Source of the DNA: Muscardinus avellanarius
Taxonomy: Eukaryota > Chordata > Mammalia > Rodentia > Gliridae
Direction of reading: 5' to 3'
NCBI GenBank assembly: GCA_963383645.1
Contig: OY726569.1
Location: forward strand, 32,947,592 to 33,011,591
DNA length: 64,000 bases
Numbering within the stretch: position 1 is the first letter of the stretch; every line of letters starts with the position of its first letter. The notes below the pieces were generated by a model. That model worked only from the letters and a program-made list of their open reading frames with translations. It had not been told where the DNA came from and made no database searches. A program made the translations under genes and the position numbers. Below are positions 1 through 11,579 of the stretch, piece by piece.

Positions 1-1032
1 GAGTAGGTTGTACATATTGTTGTAACTACTATGAATACTATGGGGTAAAATTATTTCTCTCTAATATTATTGACCTTATGCCATAATGTGAAAAATTACT
101 ATAGTGGATACCAGTAAAGATCTATTTATTATGTGTATGTTCTTTATATAAACAGCATGCCATATATTCAAGTAACAAAGCCACCATGGCAATCATGTGG
201 ATAAAATTATGTTTCTTAACAGGGTCAGAGGCTTTAGAGCATTCATTGATGATTCACTATGCCTTATATCCTCATGAACTATTAATAAGCATTTTACACT
301 AAATAAAATAGATTAAAAAGGAGTATTATCCAAATATGAGTCAATCGTATTTATATATAAGCCGATTTGCATATAATTCTCTTGAAATCAAGGCACTGCC
401 GGTAATTCTCCTGATTTTATTTTTCCTTTTCCTTTATCCTTTTTGCATTAGTCTTTCTTCTTCATAAAACTTAGAAAACATGGACATCAGCATAATTTAT
501 AACAGTTGATACTAAGAGTTAATTTATTGGCACATTTCATGCAAAATTGATAAGAATGGAAGAGAACTAAAAGACTGAATATATTAAATTTTCCCACTAT
601 AATACTACCTGAGTTTTGTAGCCTAGCCAAATATGTCTTTGAGCATAGACCAGAGCATAAGGGTATATTTATGGCTATTAAATATTTATATTTAAAAAAG
701 AGAAAGTAAGTATATAAGACCACTGTTAAAAAATTAAAAATTTTAAGTTGAAAAATTAAAAAAAAACTTTAAAGAGCAGCTGATTTTTGTTTATGTTTTA
801 ATTCTTCCTGGAGATAAATTAGATGTAGATGTAGTGGGGTATTTGTGGAAGGAATCTTGGAGGAGGAATTCATGAGCCTAACTAGGACTTCTAAACTCTT
901 CTGAAATGTACTGAGAGTCTCTAACCAAGGCCCATCACTCACTTTCTGAAACTTAAGTCCTTCGTTTTTTCCTTTGTTCGTTTGTTCATTCCTTCCTTCC
1001 TTCCTTTTTTCATCTTCATTTTTTCTCTTTCT
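1..1032. other. AT-rich intergenic or intronic sequence, no gene seen
   Basis: No conserved reading frame, RNA gene or clear repeat body is visible. Only short ORFs with no family resemblance occur. A pyrimidine-rich stretch (ttcc/tttg units, about 961-1030) is probably the decayed tail of the SINE that follows on the minus strand. Confidence 0.6.
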
Positions 1033-1233
1033 GTAGTACTGGAAATTGAATCCGAGGGGGACACTTTACCTTTGAGCTATATCCCCATCCCTATTTTATT
1101 TTTTATTTTAAAACATTGTCTTGCTAAGTTGCTGAGATTCTTACTAAGTTGCTGAGGCTGTCCTGGAATGTGTGATTCTTTCCTGAGCCTCTCAAGTATT
1201 TAGATTAAAGGCATGAGCCACCATGCTCAGCTG
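1033..1233 (-). mobile_element. Dimeric 7SL/ID-type SINE, old copy
   Basis: Read on the plus strand the copy runs from the reverse of the ID-like half ('gtactggaaattgaatcc', 'gagctatatcccca') into the reverse of the 7SL-like half ('gctgaggctgtcctgg', 'aaaggcatgagccaccatgc'). It is heavily diverged, so it is an old insertion. The T-rich run before it is the A-tail. Confidence 0.8.
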
Positions 1234-1565
1234 TTTCTATCTTTTATAAAAAAAGAATTATTTACATATGTTCTAAAAATGTTAGCTGCCTACTAGGGAC
1301 AATAATGATATTATGAATTAATAATATAAAAATTACTTTGTATAGTAAAAACATTGTAATATATTGAGAGTAAATTAAATAATAAACCTGACTACAAAGT
1401 ATCACTAAGAAAGTACAGTTTTATGACCCAGACTATATAAGTTGAAATGTCTGTACAGAAAAGCCACAGACAGAGTCACTAAGAGAATATATATTAATCT
1501 TGGGATCAAGGGAGAAAACCTAGAGGTAAAGGCCATGGAAGACAAAGGAAGCATCATTTTCAAAC

Positions 1566-1775
1566 ATTTTTTGTTTGCGGGTTTGGGGATGAAACCCAGA
1601 GGCATTGGACCTCCGAGCTACTCCCCCTGCTCTATTTTTTATTCTTTATTTTAAAACAGGTCTCACTGAGTTGCAGAGGGCCTCACTAAGTAGCTGAGGC
1701 TGACCACGAACTGAGATCCTCCAGTCTCAGCCTCCCAAATGCTGGGATTACAAGCGTGCGCCACCACGCCCGGCT
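1566..1775 (-). mobile_element. Dimeric 7SL/ID-type SINE with target-site duplication
   Basis: Both halves are present and the 7SL-like end 'gcgtgcgccaccacgcccggct' retains CpGs, so the copy is fairly young. A direct repeat attttcaaac flanks it at 1556-1565 and 1777-1786, as expected for an L1-mobilised SINE. Confidence 0.88.
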
Positions 1776-2243
1776 TATTTTCAAACTTATTAACAGGAAA
1801 TTATTTATAGAGTTAAAAGACAAGAAATCTATTATCTATGGGGATGAATAATTCTGGAGAGTCTGTTGACAATTGGAGGGTACTGAAGGCTTTTTAGGGT
1901 AATTATTTTATAATGTTGAATCTGTAGTCTGATGAATTAAGGGTAATTTTGCTGTGACCAATACAGAAAGAATACCTTTTGGCAATATCTTTCACGTTAA
2001 TTCTCATTAAACTTGGTGTTGTTCTGTCTTCTACAATGAGAAGAAATAATATTACAGAAAGATGAAATCCTATACCAACCTCTGCAAAGTTAGTTTACAG
2101 CAATGATTTATGGAAAGTATTTTTTTTCTCTCTCTCCAGGAAAACCTGGCTGTATGGACTTATCCAAAGAGATAAACGTAATTTGTACTTCACAGTTGTT
2201 AATTTAAAAGAAATTCTTCAATATTAAAAGCTCATTAGCTCAT
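1776..2243. other. AT-rich sequence, nothing recognised
   Basis: No open frame, RNA gene or repeat family recognised between the two flanking SINEs. Confidence 0.5.
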
Positions 2244-2477
2244 CTGGGCTTGGTGGTACAGGTTTGTAATCCCAGTGTTTCGGAGGCTGAGACAGGAGGA
2301 TCGCCGGGTTCGAAGCCAGGCTCAGCTATTGAGTGAGGCTCTCAGCAACTCAGTGAGACCCTGTTTTCAACAAAAGTATAAAATAAGTCTGGGAATATAA
2401 CCCGGAGGTAGAGAAGGCCCTGGGTTCCACCCTTAGTACCACATACACACACAAAAAAAATAAAAAATAAAAAAATA
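2244..2477 (+). mobile_element. Dimeric 7SL/ID-type SINE, plus orientation
   Basis: The 7SL-like half ('gtaatcccagtgtttcggaggctgagacaggagg') is followed by the ID-like half ('ggaatataacccggaggtagagaaggccctgggttccaccc') and an A-rich tail with a short CA stretch. A diverged direct repeat (ctcattagct / cacattagtt) lies on the two sides. Confidence 0.85.
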
Positions 2478-3577
2478 AGCACATTAGTTTAATCTTGTAA
2501 TCTACTTATGACAGTAACACAAAAAGTCCGCAGAAAAGTCAAACTTTCTTTTTTCAGAATATAATATTTATAAACTAAAAAAAGTTACTACTTTTATGCA
2601 ATAAAATTTAAGTATCACATCATTTCACTCACAGGTATAATCTAAAATTTGGTTGTATAGAAATTGAGAATAGAATGGTGGTTTCCAGAGGCTTGAGAAA
2701 GTAGAGGGGAAGGAAGCGTGGGGGAAATTTGACCAATGTGGACTAAGTTGCTGTTAGGTTGGAGTAAGAATTTCTAGTGTGCTATTGTACAGTGGAGTGA
2801 GTACAAATAATGATAATTTACTGTATATTTCAAAAGCTTAGAGGAAAAGATTTTGAATATTTTCACCATACAGAAATGATAAATGTTTGAGGAAATGGCT
2901 ATTTTAACCTGAGTTAAGTATTACACCAGTATACATATATCAAAACATGACATGGAACTTCATTAATATGTATAACTTTTATGTTTTATACATCAGTTAA
3001 AGAAACAAAGAAAATATATGAAAATAAAATAAATTATAAACCTACAGAGACATGTTTGTTACAAAGGATCTGTTATATTGAAGCCATGGATTGTTACCAA
3101 TCCCATGGAATATACATAATATCAACAAATATTTAACAATCTAATGTTTCACTTCATTACTCTGTAAGGTACTGAAGACCATATCAAGAAGGTTTGTGCT
3201 TTCATACCAAAACAAATGGAAATTTTAGGTTAAATTGGGGACAAAGGTATAAGATGAAGACTGATCAATTACTTTGTGAATAATACTGAGTATCTTTCAG
3301 AAGTGGATTAGACTAAATTAAATATACATTTGCCCATTTTTTGATATTTTAAGTCTTTAAAAACTGATTAAGTTATTCATGGAAACAAGATGATTTCATA
3401 AATTATTTAGTAATAGCTCTGCCATTCTTTACAGTAACACCCCTTTATACAATAAGTTATTTTTCAGTTATCCATATATTCTTTCTATAATGAGAAATTT
3501 ACATCTACTCTATATGAACTGGAACATAATGCACTTAGGTGGAATATAATTCACAAAGAGAAATGATTTTGTACTTT
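2478..3577. other. AT-rich sequence, nothing recognised
   Basis: About 1.1 kb of AT-rich DNA without a supported gene or repeat. The last bases (3565-3577) are the left target-site duplication of the next SINE. Confidence 0.5.
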
Positions 3578-3790
3578 TCCTTGTGGTACTGGGTATGGAA
3601 CCCAGGGTCATTCTACCTCCAAGCTACACCTCCAGTCTTCTTCTTCTTATTTTTTTGTTTTTATATTTTTTGAAACAGGGTCCCACTGAGTTGTGAAGGG
3701 CCTTGCTAAGTAGCTGAGGCTGTCTGATAGCTAACTGGATCCTCTGGTCTCCGACTCCTGAGTGCTGAAATTATAAGCATGACCAGCCTT
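3578..3790 (-). mobile_element. Dimeric SINE with 13-bp target-site duplication
   Basis: The reverse-oriented ID half ('ggtactgggtatggaacccaggg') is followed by a diverged 7SL half ending at 'gcatgaccagcctt'. The 13-bp repeat gattttgtacttt is perfect at 3565-3577 and 3791-3803. Confidence 0.88.
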
Positions 3791-3803
3791 GATTTTGTAC
3801 TTT

Positions 3804-4660
3804 TTTTGCTGTTGTTTTTATTATTTTAATTTTGAGAACCAAAGCAAGAGAATTTGAGGACTTCCTACCATGAATTCTGCTTTTGTTTTATTACAGTTGT
3901 ATGACAGTAGTGTGTGAATAGTCATTCAGGAATCCTTTAAGGAGATTTTAATGAAAATGTAGCCATCAAATATACCATCTATTTATTAAATTTTTATCTT
4001 ATTAAAGACATCTTACCAGAATAAAATGTATCTTACCATCTCTTTTCTTCATCACTGAATAGAATAGGTATCTTTATAACAAAAACAAATTGTTTATAAG
4101 CATACATTTCCAAAAGAATAACCCAAAAGTCATGGAAGAAAAACATAAATTTTTTTTTCAGAACCACTCCTGTTTGTTCTCTGATTATATTCCAAAGCTG
4201 ACTATTGCTGACCATGGAAAATAATATATAATCACACACTTTTGACTAACTGGATATTTTCAGGCCTATAAAACTTAATATATTTTAGATATGGAGAGGG
4301 GAATTTATGATACATCTAGCATTAACTTAAATTTTTACTTTTAATACTGTTCAAATATTTTATGCTGAAATATGTCATTAACTCTTCATCTCAACTCTAA
4401 TTTGAAATTACTTATACTAAAATATATATTTGAGGAGCATTATTGAATCTCCCATTCTGTATCTATCTATTCTTTGTGCTTATAAAAGGAAAATACAACT
4501 AAAATACAAATTTATTTATATTTATAACTCATATCATAAATTTTGTTTAAAATATTAACATTTAACAAAATGCATTTTGTTAATTTCATAGATTTTTCAC
4601 ATATGTACATAATCATTTAATTATTATATATTATATAATACATATGAAATATATGATATA
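3804..4660. other. AT-rich sequence, nothing recognised
   Basis: Very AT-rich DNA (several ATATA runs near 4560-4660). No gene or repeat family recognised. Confidence 0.5.
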
Positions 4661-4794
4661 CTTTTTTTTTTTTTGGTGGTACTGGGGTTCCTGGAAACCC
4701 TTCTACCTGTGGGCTACACTCCCAGACCTATTCTATATTTTTATTTGGAAACAGGGACTCTTAAGCCAGCAAGACTGGCTTTGAGCCTGCGCAA
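4661..4794 (-). mobile_element. Partial SINE of the short hairpin subfamily
   Basis: A T-tail and reverse ID half ('ggtggtactggggttcctgg') lead into a shortened centre with an inverted repeat: aagccag at 4763-4769 and ctggctt at 4775-4781. The copy then breaks off at 'gcctgcgcaag' and lacks the rest of the 7SL half, so it is 5'-truncated. Confidence 0.75.
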
Positions 4795-4863
4795 GATATA
4801 TTAATATAACATAATATATAATACATATAATATTTCCTATGCTTCTCAAATGTCTTTTGTAAG

Positions 4864-4904
4864 TTAGTACTGGGAGTTGAACCTAGGGTAATTCTACCTC
4901 TGAG

Positions 4905-4950
<46 letters not shown>

Positions 4951-5075
4951 CTATTTAATTCTTTTTATTTTGAAACAGGATCTCACTATGTTACTGAGGC
5001 TCATGGAGTACCTGCAATTTTCTTGTCTCAGCCTCCTAAGTACTAGTATTACAAGCATATGCCACTACCTCTGGT
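4864..5075 (-). mobile_element. Dimeric SINE with internal CA repeat
   Basis: Reverse ID half, then a (CA)n expansion at the 'gctacac' position, then the 7SL half ending 'gccactacctctgg'. The CA run lies within the SINE and not in its tail. Confidence 0.8.
4907..4948 (+). repeat. (CA)n microsatellite
   Basis: An uninterrupted AC run of about 42 bp grown inside a SINE. Confidence 0.95.
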
Positions 5076-5200
5076 TTTAAATTCCCTTCTCCTCACCACT
5101 TTGCAATCATATACTTCAACAAGCCTTCTTTTTGGAAACCACTGATTTATGTCTTCAGAAATATCATATTAATAAAATTATGTAATCTGTAACCTTTTTA

Positions 5201-6378
5201 TACTATATTTTAATTGGTGCTTCATAGCCTCACATCATAATGTAAATCACGTTCACAGTGATATACATGCTCATAGTACTTGGTGTCTCCCCTCCTTGCC
5301 TCACCATTTCCCTCCTTACCAATACAGAGTACTGAGATTGACATTGGTATATTCATTTATGTGACCACAATTGATCGTAATATTTCCATTAAGGAAATTC
5401 AGTTTTCGCCCTCCTCCTCCCATTTCCTTAGACCACTTCTCTCGCTCCATTGAGATTTCTCCTCCATTTCCTGGAGTCTCTCTAGTATCCTAATTACTTC
5501 CTAGCTTGCACATATTGGGGAAAACATATACCCTTTCACTTTCTGTGACTGGCTAATCTCACTTAACATGTTATCCAGGTCTTTCCATTTTTTTTTTTTT
5601 TGCAAATGACATAACTTTTTTCCTTATTGCTGAGTAGAACTCAATTGTGCATATTTTCTATTTAATTCATTCATCCATTGATGGTCACAGAGTTTGGCTC
5701 CATAATTTGGCTATTGTAAATTGTGCTGCTATGAACATGGGTATGCGAATATTACTGGAGTTCTTTGATTTGGACCACTTTGGAAAAATACCCAAGAATG
5801 GTATAGCTGGATTATATGGGGGATCCATTTTCAGCTTTCTTTAGAATTTCCACACTGATCTTCATAGGGCTGAATTAGTTTGCAATCCCACAAACAGTGT
5901 AGGACAGTTCCTATTTCCCTACATCCTCACCAACATTTATTGTATTTGACTTCCTGATGATTGCCATTCTGACTGGGGTTAGATAGAATCTCAGTGAAGT
6001 TTTGATTTTCCTCACCCTGATTGCTAATGATGTTGAATATTCTTTTCATGTATCTATTGGCCATTTGTGAACTGTCTATTCAGTTCCGTTAGCCATTTCT
6101 TTATTTTATTTTTTTAGTGTAAAATCTTTTTTTTTTTCTTTTTGTGGTACTGGGGTTCCTAGAAGCCCTTCTACCTCTGGGCTACACTCCCAGACCTATT
6201 TTATATTTTTATTTAGAAACAGGGTCTCCTAAGCCAGCGTGCGCGGCTGGCTTTGAACCTGCGCGATCCTCCTGTCTCCGCCTCCCAAGCACGGGGATTA
6301 CAAGCGTGCGCCACCACGCCCGGCTAGTGTAAAATCTTTTAAGTTCTTCTTATATTCGAGATATTATTCCTCTTTTAT
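5201..6378 (-). mobile_element. L1 3' end (ORF2 C-terminal remnant plus 3'UTR), interrupted by a SINE
   Basis: Read on the minus strand this is the end of L1 ORF2 and its 3'UTR. The terminus 'taattggtgcttcatag...cataatg' at the left matches the 'cattatgatgtgagattatagtgcaccaat' ending of the L1 copy at 37.4-38.8 kb. ORF2-derived sequence includes the reverse of 'ccaatcaacagatgaatgg' type signatures near 5670 and decayed frames throughout. A younger SINE sits at 6131-6325. The copy ends abruptly near 6378, where another L1 fragment begins. Confidence 0.85.
6131..6325 (-). mobile_element. Young short-subfamily SINE nested in L1
   Basis: The ends are well preserved ('gcgtgcgccaccacgcccggct'). 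The centre is shortened and contains the inverted repeat aagccag...ctggctt (6231-6253) in place of the usual 'cactaagtagctgaggctg' block. A perfect 15-bp duplication (agtgtaaaatctttt) lies at 6116-6130 and 6326-6340. It therefore inserted into the older L1 fragment. Confidence 0.92.
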
Positions 6379-7420
6379 GCCCCCCACTTTCCCTTTCCCC
6401 CTCCCAACAATCAGTGTCCAGATTAACCATGCTACATTCATACTTTTACACATATTCAAATATGGCTCCTTTATTAATCAACCTCAGCCTTCTTACTCTC
6501 TTACTCTTCCATTTCAGCTTTTCTGAGGTTTCCCCTCAATTATTTGGATTCTCTCTGGTATTCCTAATAGTCACTAGTTTGGGCATATTAGAGAAAACAT
6601 ATTTCCCTTCTCTTTCTGTGCCTGATTGATCTCATTTAACATACTGTTCTCTGAGTCTTTCCATCTTTTTCCTAATGACATTATTTTGTTCTTTTTATAG
6701 CTGAATAAATTCCATTGTGTGTATTTCCCAAAATTTTGCAATCCATTCATCTGTTGATGGAGACCTGTGTTGGTTCCATATTTTGGCTATTGCAAATTTG
6801 AGATCCATTCCCATTTTTCTAAGGAACCTGCACACAGATCTCCATAAGGCTGAACTAGTCTGTACTCCCACCAACAGTGTAAAAGAGTCTTCTTCCACAT
6901 CCTCACCAGCATTGTTTGTTATTTGATTTCTTTATGCTTGCCACTCTGATTGGGGTTAGATGGAATCTCAGCATAGTTTTGATTTGCATCTCTCTAATGG
7001 CTAATGATGTTGAATATCTCATATTTTCATGTATCTATTGGCCATTTGTATTTCTTCTTTTGTGAAGTATCTATTCAATTCAGTTGCCCATTTATAGATT
7101 TTTTTTTTTTTGCTAGTGTAGTCTTTTCAGTTCTTTGTATATTCTGGATATTAGCCTTCTATCAGAGTGGTGGCTGGTAAAGATCTCCCATTCTGTAGGC
7201 TTTCTCATTAGGTTCTTGATGGTTTCCTTTGATGAAAAGAAACTTTTTAGTTTGATGCCGTCCCACTTGTTAATTATTGCTTTAATTTCCTTGTGCTTTG
7301 GAGGTCTTATTGAGAAAGTTACTGCCTGTGCCTATATGTTGGAGTGTTGAGCCTATTCCCTCCTCTAATAACTTCACAGTCTTTGGTCTAATTTCTAAAT
7401 CTTTGATCCATCTCGAGATT
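6379..7420 (-). mobile_element. L1 fragment: ORF2 C-terminus and part of 3'UTR
   Basis: The left end corresponds to the G-rich part of the L1 3'UTR ('gccccccactttccctttcccc', then 'gtccagattaaccatg'), so the terminal part of the 3'UTR and the A-tail are missing. To the right it runs through ORF2 C-terminal sequence to the '[11 protein letters not shown]' region ('gatccatctcgagatt'). It belongs to the same younger subfamily as the copies at 10.0-11.6 and 19.3-19.8 kb. At 7421 it abuts an L1 in the opposite direction. Confidence 0.85.
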
Positions 7421-8163
7421 CAACACAATGCCCATTAAATTACCAAGATCATTCCTCACAGACAGAAAAATCAGTCCTTAAATTCATTTGGAACAACAAA
7501 AATCCCAGAATAGCCAAAGTAGTTCTCAGCAACAAAACCATGTAGGAGGAATCACAATACCTGACTTTACACTATACTACAAAGCCATTGTAATAAAGAC
7601 AGCATGGTAGTGGTACAAAAACTGATACATAGGCAAAAGGAGCAAAATAGAAGACCCAGGAACAAGTCCACACACTTACAGCCAATTTTATTTTGACAAA
7701 GGGGCCAAAAACATGCACTGGAAAAAAGCCTATTCAACAAATGGCGTTTGTGAAACTGGTTAACAATATGCAGAAAATTGGAAATAAATCCAACTTTCTA
7801 ACCCTGTACAAGAGCTCATTCAACATGGATCAAAGACTTGGAAAATAGACCAAAGACATTGAGGCTCCTTTAAGAGGGCATAGGTCCAACACTGCAACAC
7901 ATAGGCACAGATAAAAACTTTCTCAACAAGACGCCAAAGGAACAACAAACTAAAAGATAAATTAACACATGGGATTGCATGAAATTGAAGAGCTTTTGTT
8001 CAGCAAAAGAAGTGGTCAAGAACCTCAATCCAGAGCAAGCAGCATGGGAGAAGATTTTTGCCACCTACTCCTCTGATAGAGGACTAATGTCTAGAATATA
8101 CAGAGAACTCAAGAAACTCAACACTAAAAGAACAAAAATTATCCAATAAAAAATGGGGAAGTG

Positions 8164-9211
8164 AAGTACAGCACCCAGGACGAGCGACAGATACCAGTTC
8201 TTCAAACAAACAATGGTCCAAGTCTAACATGATTGACTACAATAGCAACTTACCTAGTAAAGGAAGCCAACAAGGAATGTTTGCTGGGGAACACTGCCGA
8301 AGAGAAAGCCACAGTCCAGCAATGGTTAGAATACAGGATCACGTGAGTAAATGGACACTCCAATAAAGAAGATATCTACACTCTGTTGAAGGATCTTAAT
8401 TCCTATCTTGAAGATAAAGTCTACCTTACAAGATATAACTTTACCTTAGCAGATATCCTATTGTACTATGGACTACATAATTTTATAGTTCAATATATTT
8501 TAGTAGCTTTTTGACTTTAGAATGATGACGTGGCACAACTTACCTCATTTCAAAGTGAAAAAAGCCTCCAAGGTTGACCTGACAGTTCAAGAAAAGGAGA
8601 AATATCTTAATGTGTCTCACTGGTTTTGTTACATTCAGAATTATCCAGGCATCAGGTAATATCTGTCTAGTGTTTTCTTCATCAAGAACAGACTATATTC
8701 TAACTCCCACTAGAAGTTACCCCTGCTATACAAAAGCAAGCTTGATTAAAATGTCCCAATGGAAAGTTTATTCCTCACCACAGTACTAATGGGAATTGAT
8801 ATACACTTGTTTACTTATGGAAGTTGGTAGAATTATTAAAATATAAACCTGTGTTTTGATGTTTTATTTGTTCTTTAGTTAGTTGAAGTTTTGCAAATTT
8901 TATGTAGAAATTTAAGTGCTTTCTAAAATAAGTTGAGATCAAGTTTAAATGGTGTTTTTAACGAATGAAATTTGTTTTAATGTTGCAAATCAGTTTCTTA
9001 ATTTCAACCAAAAAACAGTCCTTTCAGTGGTTGACATGTTTGGCTATTTATTAACCTATTTTGTATTTTAAAATTCAACTTAGGGATATTTACAATAGTT
9101 TGTTTATTAAAAATGATGATAAATCATGCTAATGAAACAGAAATGGAAGATAGATATATTTGTTTTCATATATTCATATATTTATGTGAACTAGTAAATG
9201 TGGTTTAAAAA
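8164..9211 (+). pseudogene. EEF1E1: EEF1E1 (AIMP3/p18) processed pseudogene, 5'-truncated
   Basis: Translation in plus-strand frames gives clear EEF1E1 segments: KYSTQDERQIPVLQTNNGPS, then VKEANKECLLGNTAEEKATV, then LLKDLNSYLEDKVYLT, NFTLADILLYYGLH, and after a gap DLTVQEKEKYLNVSHWFCYI and a C-terminus ending NRLYSNSH with stop at 8711-8713. EEF1E1 is the small GST-like subunit of the multi-tRNA-synthetase complex. This copy has no introns, lacks roughly the first 20 codons and carries in-frame stops (for example TGA near 8230 and 8346, TAA near 8656). A 3'UTR-like tail follows, ending in an A-rich run at about 9199-9217. Nearly identical 18-bp sequences (aaaaa[a/t]tggggaagtgaa with minor change) lie at about 8149-8166 and 9212-9229, giving a target-site duplication inside the older L1. 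An extra segment of about 85 bp (about 8487-8572) interrupts the coding homology. It is dead as a coding gene. The family identification rests on my recognition of the protein. Confidence 0.9.
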
Positions 9212-9992
9212 GCAAAAAATTGGGAAGTGAACTAAATATATACTTCATGAAAGAAGAAATTCAAATGGCCAATAAATGCATGAAAAAATGCTCAACATCA
9301 CTGGCAATCAGAGAGATGCAAATCAAAACTACCTTGAGATTTCACCTAACTCCAACTAGAATGGCAATCATTCAAAACATAAACAACAACAAATGCTGGT
9401 GAGTGTGCAGAGAAGTGGGAACTCTGAAACGTTGTTGCAACTAAAAATTAGTGCAACCACTTTGGAAAACAGTATGGAGAATCCTCAGAAGAATGGAACA
9501 AAATCTACCATTTGATTCAGCAATATCACTTCTGGATATCTAACCCAAAGGAAAGGAAATCAAACTACCAAACTAATGCATATGTATCTATGTTCATAGC
9601 TACACCATTCACCATAGTCAAACTATGGAACTAGTCAAGATATCCATCAACAGATGAATGGATTACAAAACTGTGGGATATGTACACAATGGAATTTTAC
9701 TCAGCCATTAAAAAAAATACAATTGCGATATTTACAGGAAAATGGGTGGATCTTGAGGACATTATGCTAAGCAAGATTATTCTGTTGCAAAAAATAAGGA
9801 ATCAGATGATTTCCCTAATATGTGAAAGCTAGGGTGAAAGGGGTCATAGGAGAAACTCCAGGTAAAAAAGGAGATCCTATAAAGGAGTAAATAAGGGACC
9901 CTAACTGTGGGGGTGGGAGGAGGGGAGAAGAAAACTCTTTAAAGCACATAATGTCCTTATTCATATTGAAGTCAAACATTAAACCAAGCATG

Positions 9993-11579
9993 GCTTCCCC
10001 ATTGATCTTGAATAATAGTTTTGCTAGATAGATATGGAGAAGGAAAAGACCTAGAATAGCCAAAGCAATTCTCAATAACAAGAAACACACAGGAGGCATT
10101 AAAATCCCAGACTTCAAACTATACTATAGAGCAATAGTAGTAAAAACAGCATGGTACTGGCACAAAAACAGATATACTGACCAGTGGATTAGAATAGAAG
10201 ATACAGAAACAAACCCACACATCTTTAGTCAATTAATCTTTGACAAAGGGGCCAAACACATACACTGGAGAAAAGACAGCCTTTTCAACAAGTGGTGCTG
10301 GGAGAACTGGCTAACCATTTGTAAAAAGATGAATCTAAACCCCTATATCTCACCAAACACAGGAATCAACTCAAGATGGATTAAAGACTTAGAAATTAGA
10401 CCTGAGACGGTGAAGTTAGTAGAGGAGAACATAGGTTCAACACTACAACATATTGGCACAGGCAGTAACTTTCTCAACAAAACCTCCAAAGCTCAGGAAA
10501 TTAAAGCAAGAATAAACAAATGGGACAACATCAAACTAAAAAGTTTCTTCTCATCAAAGGAAACTATCAATAACCTAAAGAGGAAGCCTACAGAATGGGA
10601 AAGGATCTTTACCAGCCACCATTCTGATAGGGGGCTAATATCCAGAGTATACAAAGAGCTCAAAAGGCTCTACACTAGCAAAACAAACAACCCAATCAAG
10701 AAATGGGCAAATGAACTAAATAGACACTTCACAAAAGAAGAGATACAAAGGGCTAATAGATACATGAAAAGATGTTCTTCATCACTGGCCATCAGGGAGA
10801 TGCAAATCAAAACTACACTGAGATTCCATCTAACCCCAGTCAGAGTAGCAAGCATAAAGAAATCAAACAACAACAAATGCTGGCGAGGATGTGGGGAAAG
10901 AGGAACTCTTTTACACTGTTGGTGGGAGTGCAAACTAGTTCAGCCACTATGGAGATCTGTGTGGAGATTCCTGAGAAAGGTGGGAATAGATCCACCATAT
11001 GATCCAGCTATACCACTCCTAGGTATCTTACCAAAGGGGTTGAATTCAGAGAAATACAGCAACGTATGCATACCTATGTTCATAGCAGCACAATTTGTAA
11101 TATCCAAAATATGGAACCAACCCAGATCACCATCAACAGATGAATGGATAGCAAAACTGTGGGAAATACACACAATGGAATTCTATTCAGCCATAAAGAA
11201 GAACAAAATTATATCATTTGCAAGAAGATGGAAAGCCCTGGAGAACATCATGTTAAGTGAGATCAGCCAAGAACAGAAGAAGATAGACATGTTTCCTCTA
11301 ATATGCCCAAACTAGAAAACACAAAGGATACCAGTAGGACCCCAGATATTAGAGGGGAAATACTAGCTAAGTTTTAATGGAAAGATAGGAGAGAAGAAAG
11401 ACTGATCTGGATTAATGAGGGTCTACACCTGAACATGTGTAAAATTATGAATAAGACATGGTTAACCTGGACAACCATTGGTGGGGGGGGGGAAAGAGGG
11501 CGGGGGGGAGAGGGCACCAAATATAGTATAAATGTATACTACTTATGTTCAATAAAAAACTGTTAAAAAAAAAAAAAAA
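9993..11579 (+). mobile_element. Young L1 insertion with inverted ORF1 scrap at the 5' end
   Basis: The insertion lies in the 3'UTR of the older L1, with duplicated target taaaccaagcatgg (about 9979-9992) and aaaccaagcatgg (about 11577-11589). The first ~55 bp (9993-10047) are ORF1 sequence in reverse orientation (minus-strand reading LAKLLFKINGEA, matching AKLLFNIDGE in the L1 ORF1 at 61.1 kb). From 10050 the plus-strand ORF2 C-terminus follows, then the 3'UTR with a G-rich run at about 11482-11511, AATAAA at 11551-11556 and an A-tail at 11565-11579. This is a twin-priming product with a large internal loss. Confidence 0.88.
10050..11315 (+). pseudogene. L1 ORF2 C-terminal fragment, frame intact
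   Basis: An unbroken frame of about 421 codons runs from the junction with the inverted ORF1 scrap (starting [10 protein letters not shown]...) to the natural ORF2 stop at 11313-11315; the first ATG is at 10329. It covers the region downstream of the reverse transcriptase. This includes the WIKDLEIRP segment and the cysteine-rich C-terminal motif ([18 protein letters not shown], residues about 187-204 counted from the 10329 ATG). It ends in the conserved [20 protein letters not shown] and FPLICPN segments. Endonuclease and RT are absent, so no autonomous activity is possible. The preserved frame indicates a recent insertion. Confidence 0.92.

Noticed and set aside
6379..8166. Head-to-head L1 pieces meeting at 7420/7421 read as one 5'-inverted L1
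   Set aside because: The two pieces overlap by several hundred bp of the same ORF2 region and differ too much in sequence, so they are separate insertions of different age.
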